Assembly (NCBI GenBank): GCA_964560765.1
Contig: CAZLMG010000044.1
Span: 1-37,309, forward strand
Direction: 5' to 3'
Length of the DNA: 37,309 nt
From: CAZLMG01 sp964560765
GTDB taxonomy: Bacteria > Bdellovibrionota_B > Oligoflexia > Oligoflexales > CAZLMG01
Numbering within the stretch: position 1 is the first letter of the stretch; each line of letters begins with the position of its first letter. The notes below the pieces were generated by a model, which saw nothing but the letters and a program-made list of their open reading frames with translations, did not search any database and was not told the DNA's origin. Made by a program: the position numbers and the translations under genes. Below are positions 1-8,125 of the stretch, piece by piece.

Positions 1-111
1 TCGTCAAGAACGGTGAACTTCTCGTCAAGAACGGTGAACTTCTCGTCAAGAACGGTGAACTTCTCGTCAAGAACGGCGACCTTCTCGTCAAGAGCGGTGA
101 ACTTCTCGTCA
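1..111. repeat. 21-bp tandem repeat, five copies plus a partial
   Basis: The unit is tcgtcaagaacggtgaactt followed by c. Copies lie at 1-21, 22-42, 43-63 (identical), 64-84 and 85-105 (each with one or two changes), and a partial copy starts at 106. The unit length is a multiple of three and keeps the minus-strand reading frame open, so it is a coding repeat that adds one heptad per copy. The array continues past the left edge of the window. Confidence 0.95.
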
Positions 112-164
112 AGAGAATACAGTAAGTTTTCGTGCTTGTTGGTGAAGGGAATTTCCTGGCTCAT
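1..164 (-). CDS. Heptad-repeat coiled-coil protein, N-terminal part (runs off the window)
   Basis: Reading the minus strand from the ATG at 164 gives an open frame that begins MSQEIPFTNKHENLLYSL and then passes into back-to-back copies of the heptad LDEKFTV (variants LDEKFTA and LDEKVAV), still open at base 1. A GAGG lies about nine bases before the ATG, which decides the start. A seven-residue unit with Leu/Val and Phe at fixed places and charged residues between is what a parallel coiled coil looks like, so the product is probably a filament or adaptor-like coiled-coil protein. No family is recognised. The opposite-strand frame over the same repeats (reading NFSSRTV) is only a by-product of the 21-bp periodicity. 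The C-terminal part lies outside the window, so function cannot be inferred. Confidence 0.6.
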   Translation of the reverse strand, partial: MSQEIPFTNKHENLLYSLDEKFTALDEKVAVLDEKFTVLDEKFTVLDEKFTVLD

Positions 165-338
165 CGCATCCTCGGCAACGGGTTCGTGTCCAATTTACCG
201 AATACAGCGTGCATGGCCAGTGACATGTGCGAAAGAAAGTCTTAGCTTCAGAAATCATTGATGATTATCGTGAGCAAAGGCGGGGGCTGAAGACCGATGA
301 ATAGCCCGACATACCGTCACCCAAGCCACCCCCGCGCC

Positions 339-1034
339 CTACTGTCGACGCAACGCCTCGCTAACAAGGTCGCGGCCTTGGTGCGTCAGCGCCGCATCAA
401 CGACGCAATTGACTGCCTCGACTTGATTGAAGGGCTTCATCAGCAGAGACTCCCAGGTCAGTAAGCTGCGATGACTTTCCAAGTATCCGAGGTTGCCGGT
501 CATGGCCACGCGCGTGACCAAGGGTGCCGGTGTCTCGCACGCAAGGAAGAGGCCTGAGACGCTTTTGTACGGAAAGGATAAATCATATACTACGATGTTT
601 GGCGTTTGAATTTCAGCGGCGCGCTCCATAAACTTCGGCTCTTCAAAATTGGTGCGCACTTGAAAGCCGGCTTGAACAAGATATCGCGAAAGTACCTGAC
701 TCAAATCTTCATCATCATCGACTATGAAGACATTGCGATGCATGCGTGCGCGCACAAACTCATCTTCAACTCGTTGCAGCAGACGATCATAGATGCGCAT
801 CAGAAATGAGATGATCTCCTTGCGTCCTTGAAGCCCGCTCTTCATGCAGATGGCCTCCAAGTGTCTATTCACCGTGGCGGTTGTCACCTGCATTGCCTGG
901 GAAAGATCAGTTGAGCTCGACTGCCCCGCAACGATCATGCGCAGAATTTCTGCCTCACGTGGCGTCAGTCTCCAGTGCGCGGCAAGACTGTTGTAGGCAG
1001 CTCCCAAAGCTGTACTAAATCCTTTTTTACTCAT
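339..1034 (-). CDS. Response regulator with inverted domain order (LuxR-type HTH, then receiver)
   Basis: The 231-residue protein starts at 1034, where GCAGGAG stands seven bases before the ATG. Longer in-frame starts would run into the kinase gene. Residues about 22-78 look like a LuxR/GerE-type helix-turn-helix (LTPREAEILRMIVAGQ, then TTATVNRHLEAI). Residues about 100-225 are a receiver domain with the acidic cluster VDDDED (106-108), the phospho-acceptor Asp in VVYDLSF (151), the Thr of AMTG (179) and the Lys of LMKPF (200). NarL-type regulators normally carry the receiver first, so the order is reversed. The gene follows the histidine kinase with 23 bases between them and is probably its partner. 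Target genes are unknown; the divergent oxidase/P450 operon is the obvious candidate by position. Confidence 0.85.
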   Translation of the reverse strand: MSKKGFSTALGAAYNSLAAHWRLTPREAEILRMIVAGQSSSTDLSQAMQVTTATVNRHLEAICMKSGLQGRKEIISFLMRIYDRLLQRVEDEFVRARMHRNVFIVDDDEDLSQVLSRYLVQAGFQVRTNFEEPKFMERAAEIQTPNIVVYDLSFPYKSVSGLFLACETPAPLVTRVAMTGNLGYLESHRSLLTWESLLMKPFNQVEAVNCVVDAALTHQGRDLVSEALRRQ

Positions 1035-1057
1035 AAGAATCTCCTGCGGATGTCTCT

Positions 1058-2389
1058 CTAAGCAACTCTTGGGTTCGAAGTTGCGCCGGATTCGTGGCGA
1101 GCATCTGACTTCGTCTCTGTATGCTCTTCGGCTGCCAATGCAGGAACACGCACCGTGAAAGTACTCCCTTGACCGGAAGTGGATTCTGCAGACAATTGAA
1201 AGCCATTCAAATCGCATTGATCTTTGACAAAGCGCAGGCCAAGTCCATGTCCTTGTGCCTTGCTACTCTGGCCAGCGCCTTCCAGCAGCAGCTGAAGTTG
1301 CCTATCCTCCAGTCCTTGACCTTGGTCAATGATGGCGAATTCGATGAAATGATGGGAACCCATACCTACGCGCAGCGTGACCTTCGGCATCTGCCCAGGC
1401 CGAGCTGCCTCGGACGCATTCACAGCCAGATTGCGAAGAATGAGGAAGATACTGCCAAAATTTTCCCGTACTCGCTGATCGCTTACATCGGCGCCGACCT
1501 GCACTTCAAAATCCACATCGCGACGGACGATATCCGGACGCAGAAGGATTCGCACGTCTTCAAGGATATCGGCAATTGAGCGATCCATGATGCGCTTGGT
1601 ATTATTTATGTCATTTAGGACGAGGGCGTTAATGCGCCGGATATGGGCCATGCTGCGTTCACGTTTGGCGACCGCGTCGTCGGATTGAAATTGTACCGAG
1701 TAATCAAGAATCGTGATGAGGTTATTCAGCTCGTGGGCAATCAATCGAGATTGAGCGCCAATTTGCGCGTCGCGCATCACCATCGAGAGCTGATGCTGGG
1801 CTTCGGTTTCACGGATCGCAGCCGCTTGCAAATCAGTGAGTGACCCGAGCCAGAACTGAGATAGCTTGCGTACGACAAAGAGCACTGAGCCCATGGCGGC
1901 AATGGTCAATGCTAGTGTGCGTATGTTCTGCATGCCCAAGTTCCACAGCAGCACGATGCCAAACAGCAATCCTAGGACACAAACGAAGTTGCTGTAGCGA
2001 TTGCCATACAGCTCACTGCTGCAAGCGACCAAGAGAATGGTCCAGCCGATAACGGCCGCAGCTGGATCAATTTCGAGCCAAAGTGATTGAGCCGGATTTA
2101 ATACGCCGAGATTCAAGAGCCAGCGCGCTGTGTCTGCCCGAGGGCTTCGCAAATCGATGGAGGTTCCGCCGATGCTCAAACGCGGGTGACTGGTAACGTA
2201 GCCATTAATCAACGCACCAATGATTCCGGCAGTCGCGGCTAAGGCGGAAGTAACGTCGGCACGAACGTAGGCGATGAAAAAGACAATAGAGACCAAACCC
2301 ATGGCAGGAATGACGAACTGCGCCGTAAATCGTCGGTGCCGCTCGGCCAGCGCCTCAGTGAAGAATGGGTTGTTAGGCTGCGACGGCAT
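1058..2389 (-). CDS. Membrane sensor histidine kinase
   Basis: The 443-residue protein has several hydrophobic segments between about residues 24 and 175, with no large periplasmic domain, so it may sense something within the membrane. The H-box is SRLIAHELNN (His219), close to the HELNN form. The ATP-binding domain shows the N-box NLAVNASEA (Asn324), the G1 motif IIDQGQGL (Asp355) and the G2 motif GHGLGLRFVKDQ. All residues needed for autophosphorylation are present. GGGAG precedes the start by nine bases. It is the first gene of a two-gene operon with the HTH-receiver protein and reads away from the oxidase/P450 operon across a 193-base divergent gap. The signal is not predictable from sequence. 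Confidence 0.88.
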   Translation of the reverse strand: MPSQPNNPFFTEALAERHRRFTAQFVIPAMGLVSIVFFIAYVRADVTSALAATAGIIGALINGYVTSHPRLSIGGTSIDLRSPRADTARWLLNLGVLNPAQSLWLEIDPAAAVIGWTILLVACSSELYGNRYSNFVCVLGLLFGIVLLWNLGMQNIRTLALTIAAMGSVLFVVRKLSQFWLGSLTDLQAAAIRETEAQHQLSMVMRDAQIGAQSRLIAHELNNLITILDYSVQFQSDDAVAKRERSMAHIRRINALVLNDINNTKRIMDRSIADILEDVRILLRPDIVRRDVDFEVQVGADVSDQRVRENFGSIFLILRNLAVNASEAARPGQMPKVTLRVGMGSHHFIEFAIIDQGQGLEDRQLQLLLEGAGQSSKAQGHGLGLRFVKDQCDLNGFQLSAESTSGQGSTFTVRVPALAAEEHTETKSDARHESGATSNPRVA

Positions 2390-2582
2390 TAGGATAAACT
2401 CCCTATCAGACCTTGCTTCGGGCGTTCTTGACGAAAAGATGAGGAATCAATTTTTACTGATGAATATCATTGCGTTAATTGTCGCGCTCGATGGCCAGAA
2501 AATTCCCCAGCCGGGGTAGGACCGGTCAGTCTGAACTTGGAACTTCTGCCAATACCTCTGCCTGTTCCCAACCCGTACAACC

Positions 2583-3983
2583 ATGGGTTCACAAAACTTA
2601 TTGAGAGTGGGAGTTATGGTTGTGATGCACGATGCGGTTGGTCCTAGGCGAGTTCCCTTCAGTGATGCGCTGTCCATTGAATACGCATGCGGCGGTTTGT
2701 CCCCCGAGATTCGCAGTCTCCGGCAAGCAACCTTTGGGCAAGAGCGCGAGTTCTTGGCTGATGATCAAATTGAACATGCGAATGATCACTTAGGGGTACA
2801 CATTACCCTCGTGCTCAAGGAGTCAGGTGATGTGGTTGGCGCCACACATGTCATGTGTGCCGAAGATTCAGATTTTCCAGAGCATGTCGCTTTGGGATCG
2901 ACAGATTTGCAGCGTTGCGCTTATTCCAGTCGAACCGCCTTACATCGCCACTATCGCAACCGAGGACATCTATCGCTGCTGATGTATCTGGCCAATCGCT
3001 GGGCGCGCATGCAAGGCCGGGAATTTTTCCTTGGCTTTCTCGAAGAGGGTGAGCCACCGGTTAAGCGTCTGCTGCATGGCGAGATCGTGGACGGGGCCAA
3101 AACTCGCTGGTACCAAGGGCCCAAGGGCGAACAATACCCATTGCACGCATGCATACAGTCTGTCGATGCGAGTTGTTACTACGCCTACCATGGCATGCCA
3201 CGTTCTTTGCAAGACTGGGTACGAAAGTCTCTTTATGCGGACGAGCTGCTAGAATTGTGGGGGCGGCGACTGCAGGAGTATTATCAACACCCATTCTTTG
3301 CTGCTGTACACGCTGGCCGACTCACCAAGCATCAATACATCGCATCTTTGGCAAATATGTATCAATACGTGAAGTGGACGACACGCCTATTGGGGCACGC
3401 CATAGCCATCTCCGACCAAAAGGGACTGCGGGGTCAGTACATCGAGCACTTGCGCGGCGAGGTCGACCACGAGGAAATGCTGATTCGCGATTTGGCGGAG
3501 CTTGGATTCGACACGGAGTATCTGCGCCTTGGTCATGCACCATCTCCAGCGATCTTTAGCTTTATGTCCATTCAGCAGAGCCTTGTTGGCTTCGAGCGCG
3601 ATCCGGCGCTGTTTCTCATGGTCCCATTGGTGGCCGAGGGGCTCTCTGCAAATTTGACAAAAGAGTTCTTGCGCGATCTGGAGCAATGCATCGCCAGTTG
3701 GGGAATTCAGCGGCCGCGCAGTGCCGTGACATTTTTGCGCTCGCACATTCACACCGATGGTGGTGAAGACGGGCATTGGCAGATGGTTCGAGCGCGTCTT
3801 GGAGAATGCCTAAGTTCCGAAACAGAGTTGCAGCGAGCTCGATGCATTATCCAGGCTTGTTTTGATCATCACATCGCCGCACTGAGTGGATACCTGCAAG
3901 CGCGACGCCCTCAAGTGTTTGAGCCAGCATTTCCGAGTTATGCGACCGCAGATTCAGGTTTGCCGGGCGGTATGCTGCAGTGA
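2583..3983 (+). CDS. GNAT-like domain fused to haem-oxygenase-like diiron oxidase (HDO)
   Basis: The protein has 466 residues if it starts at 2583. ATGs at 2616 and 2625 are in frame and lie near a GGGAG, so the true start may be 11 or 14 codons later. Residues about 20-205 resemble the acyltransferase fold of N-acyl-amino-acid or autoinducer synthases (VVGATHVMCAEDSDFPEH, then the RNRGHLSLLMYLANRWARMQG segment). Residues about 215-440 look like the TenA/PqqC/UndA-type all-helical fold of HDO enzymes. Metal-ligand candidates are Glu293 and His296 (EVDH), Glu352 (AEGLSAN) and the His388/His390, Asp392, Glu395, His398 cluster. The first-helix Glu of classical HDOs was not located. Family knowledge suggests oxygen-dependent oxidation of a small amino or fatty acid. 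The stop overlaps the P450 start, so the two enzymes are probably made together. Domain calls are by eye. Confidence 0.7.
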   Translation: MGSQNLLRVGVMVVMHDAVGPRRVPFSDALSIEYACGGLSPEIRSLRQATFGQEREFLADDQIEHANDHLGVHITLVLKESGDVVGATHVMCAEDSDFPEHVALGSTDLQRCAYSSRTALHRHYRNRGHLSLLMYLANRWARMQGREFFLGFLEEGEPPVKRLLHGEIVDGAKTRWYQGPKGEQYPLHACIQSVDASCYYAYHGMPRSLQDWVRKSLYADELLELWGRRLQEYYQHPFFAAVHAGRLTKHQYIASLANMYQYVKWTTRLLGHAIAISDQKGLRGQYIEHLRGEVDHEEMLIRDLAELGFDTEYLRLGHAPSPAIFSFMSIQQSLVGFERDPALFLMVPLVAEGLSANLTKEFLRDLEQCIASWGIQRPRSAVTFLRSHIHTDGGEDGHWQMVRARLGECLSSETELQRARCIIQACFDHHIAALSGYLQARRPQVFEPAFPSYATADSGLPGGMLQ

Positions 3984-5284
3984 GTGAAGTGACCATCGTG
4001 CGGATACCGGCATATCGAGCATGGGGCGATCCGGTGCAGATCGTGCGATTCATGCAAGCGCATGCTGCAGCCGGTACCCTGTTTCAAATTGGCTCCACTC
4101 GCTTTCACTACTGTCAAGACCCGGCAATTGGCCGGCGCTGGCTGGCAAGCCGTCCTGAGCGAGTCGCTTTGAGCCCCCTTTATGATCTGTTGAAACCCGT
4201 GATCGGAGATGGGTTAACAGCGTCTCAGGGTGAAGCCTGGAAGCAGCTGCGGACAGAGTGGAGTCGACACTTTACTGCAGAGGCGTTGCGGTCGCGTTTG
4301 CCTGAACTGCGAAGACAAGTAACTCTATCCTTGTTGCAGCTGGATGCATTTGCAGCAGCCGACAAATCATTTTCTGCCATCAAGTTTTTCAATGAGTCTT
4401 CCTTGGGGTCGATTGCGGCGTTTCTCGGGCTGACCCTGTCTTCGCCGAGATACCTATTGCGTTTGTTTCGTGTGCTCAGTCTTGCCGCTGGCCAAAAATT
4501 TTTTCTTCCATTTGTTGTGCCGCGGCCGATGCTGAGGCTAGTCAGCGCCGCGACGTTTCCCATCGTCCGGCGTGTGCGTTTGGCACTTGTTCGTGGATTG
4601 AAGGACCGAGACTTCGCTACGATCGATCGCGAGTGTTTCGCGGCTCGCATACTGGCGAAAAGTTCTGATATCGAGGGTCGTCGTTCGGGCATGCGCACTG
4701 CGGTCGACCAGTTGTTGACGGCAATTTTGGCTGGGTATGAAACGACTGGATCAACGTTGTGCTCTCTATTCTTTTATCTTGAGCAGAATCCCCAAATTCG
4801 TCAGTCGATACTTGGCGAATTGCAGGGAGTATCATGGGAGGCAATTGAGTCGCCAGAGCAGGTACCGCATTGTTATGCGGCCGTGTTAGAAGCTATACGT
4901 TTATCGGCACCATCATGGCTGCTCACACGAACGGCACTAGCGACAATAGATGCGGGATTCGTGCAGGCTGAAGCTGGTGATGTCTTGATCGTTAGCCCAT
5001 ATTTCTTGCATCGAGACGCCAGGCATTGGACGGATGCCGAAAAGTTTCGACCCGAGCGCTTCTTGCGAGCCGGCAAAGTGGTCGTGCCCGGAGAGTTTCT
5101 CGGTTTTGGTGCCGGCTCACGCTACTGCGTTGGTGCACCCCTCGCGATTTTGGAAATGGTGCTCATGACCGTTGCCGTCTTGCAGCGGGGCAATCTCCAC
5201 TTTTTGAATCGTGAGCTCATTCGTGAGTTCGGGGTTGTTGCGCGGGTGACGGAGCAGGTCCAATGCCGGTTTACGTTCTACTAA
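3980..5284 (+). CDS. Cytochrome P450
   Basis: This 434-residue protein starts at a GTG whose bases overlap the stop of the oxidase gene (GTGA, 3980-3983), which implies translational coupling. All P450 signatures are present: the oxygen-activating I-helix motif AGYETT (251-256), the K-helix ExxR as EAIR (304-307), the FRPERF segment and the haem-binding loop FGAGSRYCVG with the thiolate Cys383. It has no N-terminal membrane anchor, so it is soluble and needs separate ferredoxin and reductase partners, which are not in the window. The preceding gene makes a GNAT/HDO fusion, so the P450 likely hydroxylates or otherwise oxidises the product or substrate of that enzyme. The substrate itself cannot be read from the sequence. 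Confidence 0.93.
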   Translation: MSEVTIVRIPAYRAWGDPVQIVRFMQAHAAAGTLFQIGSTRFHYCQDPAIGRRWLASRPERVALSPLYDLLKPVIGDGLTASQGEAWKQLRTEWSRHFTAEALRSRLPELRRQVTLSLLQLDAFAAADKSFSAIKFFNESSLGSIAAFLGLTLSSPRYLLRLFRVLSLAAGQKFFLPFVVPRPMLRLVSAATFPIVRRVRLALVRGLKDRDFATIDRECFAARILAKSSDIEGRRSGMRTAVDQLLTAILAGYETTGSTLCSLFFYLEQNPQIRQSILGELQGVSWEAIESPEQVPHCYAAVLEAIRLSAPSWLLTRTALATIDAGFVQAEAGDVLIVSPYFLHRDARHWTDAEKFRPERFLRAGKVVVPGEFLGFGAGSRYCVGAPLAILEMVLMTVAVLQRGNLHFLNRELIREFGVVARVTEQVQCRFTFY

Positions 5285-5320
5285 CCGTCAATATATGCGC
5301 ATACTGCGGCCCTTTGACAG

Positions 5321-5342
5321 CAGGGACGGCTCCCGATCCCTG
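5321..5342 (+). terminator. Weak hairpin after the P450 gene
   Basis: CAGGGA at 5321-5326 pairs with TCCCTG at 5337-5342 across a ten-base loop, 37 bases after the P450 stop. The downstream sequence (ttaacta) has only a poor T stretch, so this could end the oxidase/P450 transcript but is far from a textbook terminator. Confidence 0.25.
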
Positions 5343-5438
5343 TTAACTACGCAAAACATATGCATGTTTTGATAGGGTGCAGGCAGCACAGAAGTTGCAT
5401 TCCTTCCGCCATTGGCTCTGGACGGGGGATAAGCTTCG

Positions 5439-6707
5439 ATGCTGTTCTTTTCAAAATTGCCGCAACGACCCGTTCAAACTCGACAGCTTTGGTCGACGCT
5501 GCTGGCCTTTGCTGCGTTAGCCTGCAGTCCGCTAAAAAATCGTTATTCCTCGCCCCACATTATTGGCGGAGCCGAAATTGACAACCAACAATGGGAGCCC
5601 TTTCTGGCGATTCCCAACTGCAGTGGTGTGCTGATAACGCCGACTGTGATCATGACGGCGGCGCACTGTATTCACGACTTTGCCAATACTGGCCAGATTC
5701 GACAGAACTATCGAGCTGGTAGCACGATGGCCATCAGCAACGGACGCCAGCGCGGCGTGGATCAAGTGCAGGTGACCATTGCCGCGTCGCACATTCACCC
5801 GACGTGGGCAGCGGCTTGCACCGCGCAGAAGCCGTGCAATCCGCAGCGAGCAGGTGCCGCTGTCGATCCCGCGGTTTCGGATTTGGCACTGATTTTTTTA
5901 CGCCAGCCGGTGCCAAACATTCGCCCCGCGCAAGTAGACCTTTCCCCCGTGAGTCCTGGTCAGCCTATCGTTGTTGCGGGCTATGGCTGTGAAGGTGGTA
6001 TCAACACTGGTCGCAGCGGGGTGCGGAAGGCTATGGCAACGGCTGCTGTCGATGGTGCGCAGGCATTGGCCCATCCTGGTTCGGAGCGGGCATCAGCCAT
6101 TCCGCAGACTCTATCCGCAAATTTTGTGACTCCAGGTCAACCAGATGGTGGGCCAAGTCTCTGTCCTGGCGACTCCGGTGGGCCAGCGTTTCGCGACTTT
6201 ACGGCCGCAGAGGTTGAACGAATCCAACGAGGCGAACCCTTGCCTGCGAAGTTAGTCGGAATTCACGCCGATTACACCTTTATCGGCTCATACGAACAAA
6301 CCGGAGCCATACCAAAAACCAATATTCATGCAAAATTTGATAGCCCCGGCGTTCGCGCATGGCTTCTGTCTTTGCTGCCTGAAATCGAAAAGAGTCCGCC
6401 GACAGGCACAGCCGGGCTCTTGCATTTTGCGATTGATGCGAACGCAGATCGTCCAGATGGCGGCATTTTGTTTGTTTCAACGAGCCAAAGCGCCACCGTT
6501 ATTGAGTCATGCCTTGGCAAGCATGAAACATGTCCAACCTCTAGTGCCGTGTTTCTAGCCATCTCAGGGCCAACGACACGGGAACGCAGTTTTTTTCGCA
6601 GTGTCGGTAAGCTCCCTCTCGAAGCCTTGACCGTCATCGCCAGGGATGCCAATGGTGTATTGCTGGCACGGCGCGTCATTGACTTCCGGCAATCGCAAAC
6701 GCCTTAA
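5439..6707 (+). CDS. Trypsin-like serine protease lipoprotein (S1 family)
   Basis: The 422-residue protein starts at an ATG preceded by a G-rich stretch (gggggat). Residues 19-29 end in the lipobox-like ALAC, so Cys29 is likely lipidated and the protease anchored in the envelope. The mature enzyme starts with HIIGGAEI, the activation-site sequence of chymotrypsin-fold proteases. The catalytic triad is visible as TAAHC (His76), SDLALI (Asp148) and GDSGGP (Ser246). After the protease domain, which ends around residue 315, there is an extra domain of about 100 residues with two Cys (ESCLGKHETCP) that I do not recognise. It stands alone between the P450 operon and a small secreted-protein gene. 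The substrate is unknown; roles in nutrient digestion or envelope processing are guesses. Confidence 0.9.
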   Translation: MLFFSKLPQRPVQTRQLWSTLLAFAALACSPLKNRYSSPHIIGGAEIDNQQWEPFLAIPNCSGVLITPTVIMTAAHCIHDFANTGQIRQNYRAGSTMAISNGRQRGVDQVQVTIAASHIHPTWAAACTAQKPCNPQRAGAAVDPAVSDLALIFLRQPVPNIRPAQVDLSPVSPGQPIVVAGYGCEGGINTGRSGVRKAMATAAVDGAQALAHPGSERASAIPQTLSANFVTPGQPDGGPSLCPGDSGGPAFRDFTAAEVERIQRGEPLPAKLVGIHADYTFIGSYEQTGAIPKTNIHAKFDSPGVRAWLLSLLPEIEKSPPTGTAGLLHFAIDANADRPDGGILFVSTSQSATVIESCLGKHETCPTSSAVFLAISGPTTRERSFFRSVGKLPLEALTVIARDANGVLLARRVIDFRQSQTP

Positions 6708-6804
6708 GTCGCAGCCATCGTCAAGACTTGCTAAGTTTAGATCACTCCCAGTACAATTTGACGCACCTGTTCTTTGTATTTCACTTTATCATGGAGTATG
6801 GACA

Positions 6805-7188
6805 ATGAGTTTCCTTCGACGTTTCGTTGTAGCGCTTTCCGTATTTAGTTTCGCAAGCAGCGCCTTCGCAGGTGCGAAGGGTGCTATGAACTGTGAAGCA
6901 TCTGGCAAGAAGTTTCATGCCAAGAGCAAGAAGTCATGTGAAGCCAAACACGGCACTTGGATAGAAGGCAAGAAGTCAGCTGCAGCCGCTACGATGGGAA
7001 AGACTCCTGCCGCGGCGCCTGCTAAAGCCACCGCCGGCAAAGCAGCTGCAAAAGCTCCCGCAAAAGCCGCTGCCAAGGCTGCAGCAACCGCACCAGCCCC
7101 AGAGACGGCACCTGTACCCGTTGAGGCTGCTGAAGAAGATGTTGATGTTGACGCCATGGACGATGAAGGCATGGACGCTGGCGAGTAG
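6805..7188 (+). CDS. Small secreted Ala/Lys/Pro-rich protein with acidic tail
   Basis: The 127-residue product starts at the ATG at 6805, eight bases after a GGAG. Residues 1-22 form a clear Sec signal peptide ending SSAFAG. A short segment with two Cys follows (MNCEASGKKFHAKSKKSCEAKHGTW). The middle, about residues 55-100, is low-complexity Ala/Lys/Pro with repeated KAAAKAPAKA-like units, and the tail is strongly acidic (EEDVDVDAMDDEGMD). Similar Lys/Ala/Pro stretches occur in histone-like and wall-associated proteins, but no family is recognised. The positive middle and negative end could bind opposite-charged surface polymers. It is followed by a strong intrinsic terminator and so is probably a single-gene transcript. 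Confidence 0.7.
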   Translation: MSFLRRFVVALSVFSFASSAFAGAKGAMNCEASGKKFHAKSKKSCEAKHGTWIEGKKSAAAATMGKTPAAAPAKATAGKAAAKAPAKAAAKAAATAPAPETAPVPVEAAEEDVDVDAMDDEGMDAGE

Positions 7189-7215
7189 TTTCGCAAAAGC
7201 GGCCAGCGGTGTTAG

Positions 7216-7244
7216 GCGCGGAAATAGCTCCGCGCTTTTCTTTT
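7216..7244 (+). terminator. Intrinsic terminator after the Ala/Lys-rich protein gene
   Basis: The seven-base stem GCGCGGA / TCCGCGC (7216-7222 with 7229-7235) has a six-base loop and is followed at once by TTTTCTTTT. It sits 28 bases after the stop codon at 7188 and is a textbook Rho-independent terminator. Confidence 0.88.
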
Positions 7245-7411
7245 CGAAATTTGCCAGGCGTCCCATGGTGCCCTGCCGTTCACGCCGTTGCGCTCATCCG
7301 AGCACAAGCGGAAATGTATCCTTGTCTGGAATTTAGACACGCATTTTCCGATCAAATGCCGGTGGTTGTCGAATCCTGCCGAAATGTCTCGAATAGTCCT
7401 CAAATTTACCC

Positions 7412-8125
7412 ATGTTCATGCCGAATTCCTCAAAAGATCAGCATCAGAGGTCGGCCTTGGGACTCTTCTTCAAATTTGTTGTCATTTTCTTCGCACTCGT
7501 CGTCCCAGAAATGGCGCACGCGAAGAAGAAGTCGCGCAAGGAGCAGAGTGCCATGTTTGGACTCGGAGGAATCTACTCTTATCACAACGGCTTTGGGTAT
7601 GGCACCGAGGCATTCTTTCTGCTGGGCCCATACTTTCAATTGGGGACGATTCGTTCTTTGACGGAAGACTACTTGTCTACGAGTGCACCTTCCGATGCCA
7701 GCTCTGGGTTGGTGGTTGACACGGTGCAGCTGAAAACATCGATTTCACTGTGGACGCTGCGGTGGTTTCCGTTAGGGGGCAGCTTTAACATTCTGTTGGG
7801 AACAGGCACGAGGACTGTCGAGGGCAGAATGGAGGTCATCGCCTTGGACACGCCTAGTGAAAGAGTTCATACGAACAACACGATCACGGCCAAAGGCATG
7901 GTGTTTGCCGTGGGCAATCAATGGCGGACTCGGGGATTCTATTTGGCTATCGATTGGTTTGGGCAGATGCGGCCGCAATCCGCTGATATTGACTCGAAAA
8001 CCACGGCTACCGGTGTCTTGGCAGACTATTCCACGGAATACAATAGCGCCATGACCGAAGCTTTCCAGGCGGTCAGCATGGAAAAGACCCAGTTTGGTAC
8101 AATAAGTATCGGTATACTCCTGTAA
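7412..8125 (+). CDS. Secreted, probably outer-membrane beta-barrel protein of unknown function
   Basis: The 237-residue protein has a hydrophobic N-terminus (about residues 15-32: LGLFFKFVVIFFALVVP) ending in EMAHAKKK, a plausible signal peptide with AHA cleavage. The mature part has alternating aromatic and Gly-rich strands (GLGGIYSYHNGFGYGTEAFF, YFQLGTIRSL, FYLAIDWFGQM) and ends in a hydrophobic strand GTISIGILL, as expected for a small outer-membrane barrel. Met3 at 7418 is an alternative start; neither start has a strong ribosome site. No family is recognised. It precedes the sensor-kinase gene by 76 bases on the same strand, and a TTGACT at 8147-8152 in that gap hints that the kinase has its own promoter. 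Confidence 0.65.
   Translation: MFMPNSSKDQHQRSALGLFFKFVVIFFALVVPEMAHAKKKSRKEQSAMFGLGGIYSYHNGFGYGTEAFFLLGPYFQLGTIRSLTEDYLSTSAPSDASSGLVVDTVQLKTSISLWTLRWFPLGGSFNILLGTGTRTVEGRMEVIALDTPSERVHTNNTITAKGMVFAVGNQWRTRGFYLAIDWFGQMRPQSADIDSKTTATGVLADYSTEYNSAMTEAFQAVSMEKTQFGTISIGILL

Noticed and set aside
1..111. CRISPR-like array
   Set aside because: The repeats are directly adjacent with no spacers, and they keep a coding frame.
13..261. Plus-strand frame of NFSSRTV repeats
   Set aside because: It is the antisense of the heptad-coding repeats, without ribosome site or signal; the minus frame has a good start and a sensible N-terminus.
2428..2456. Sigma-70 promoter before the oxidase gene (TTGACG with 17-base spacer)
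   Set aside because: The hexamer at the -10 place (ttttta) matches only two of six positions, so it was not listed.
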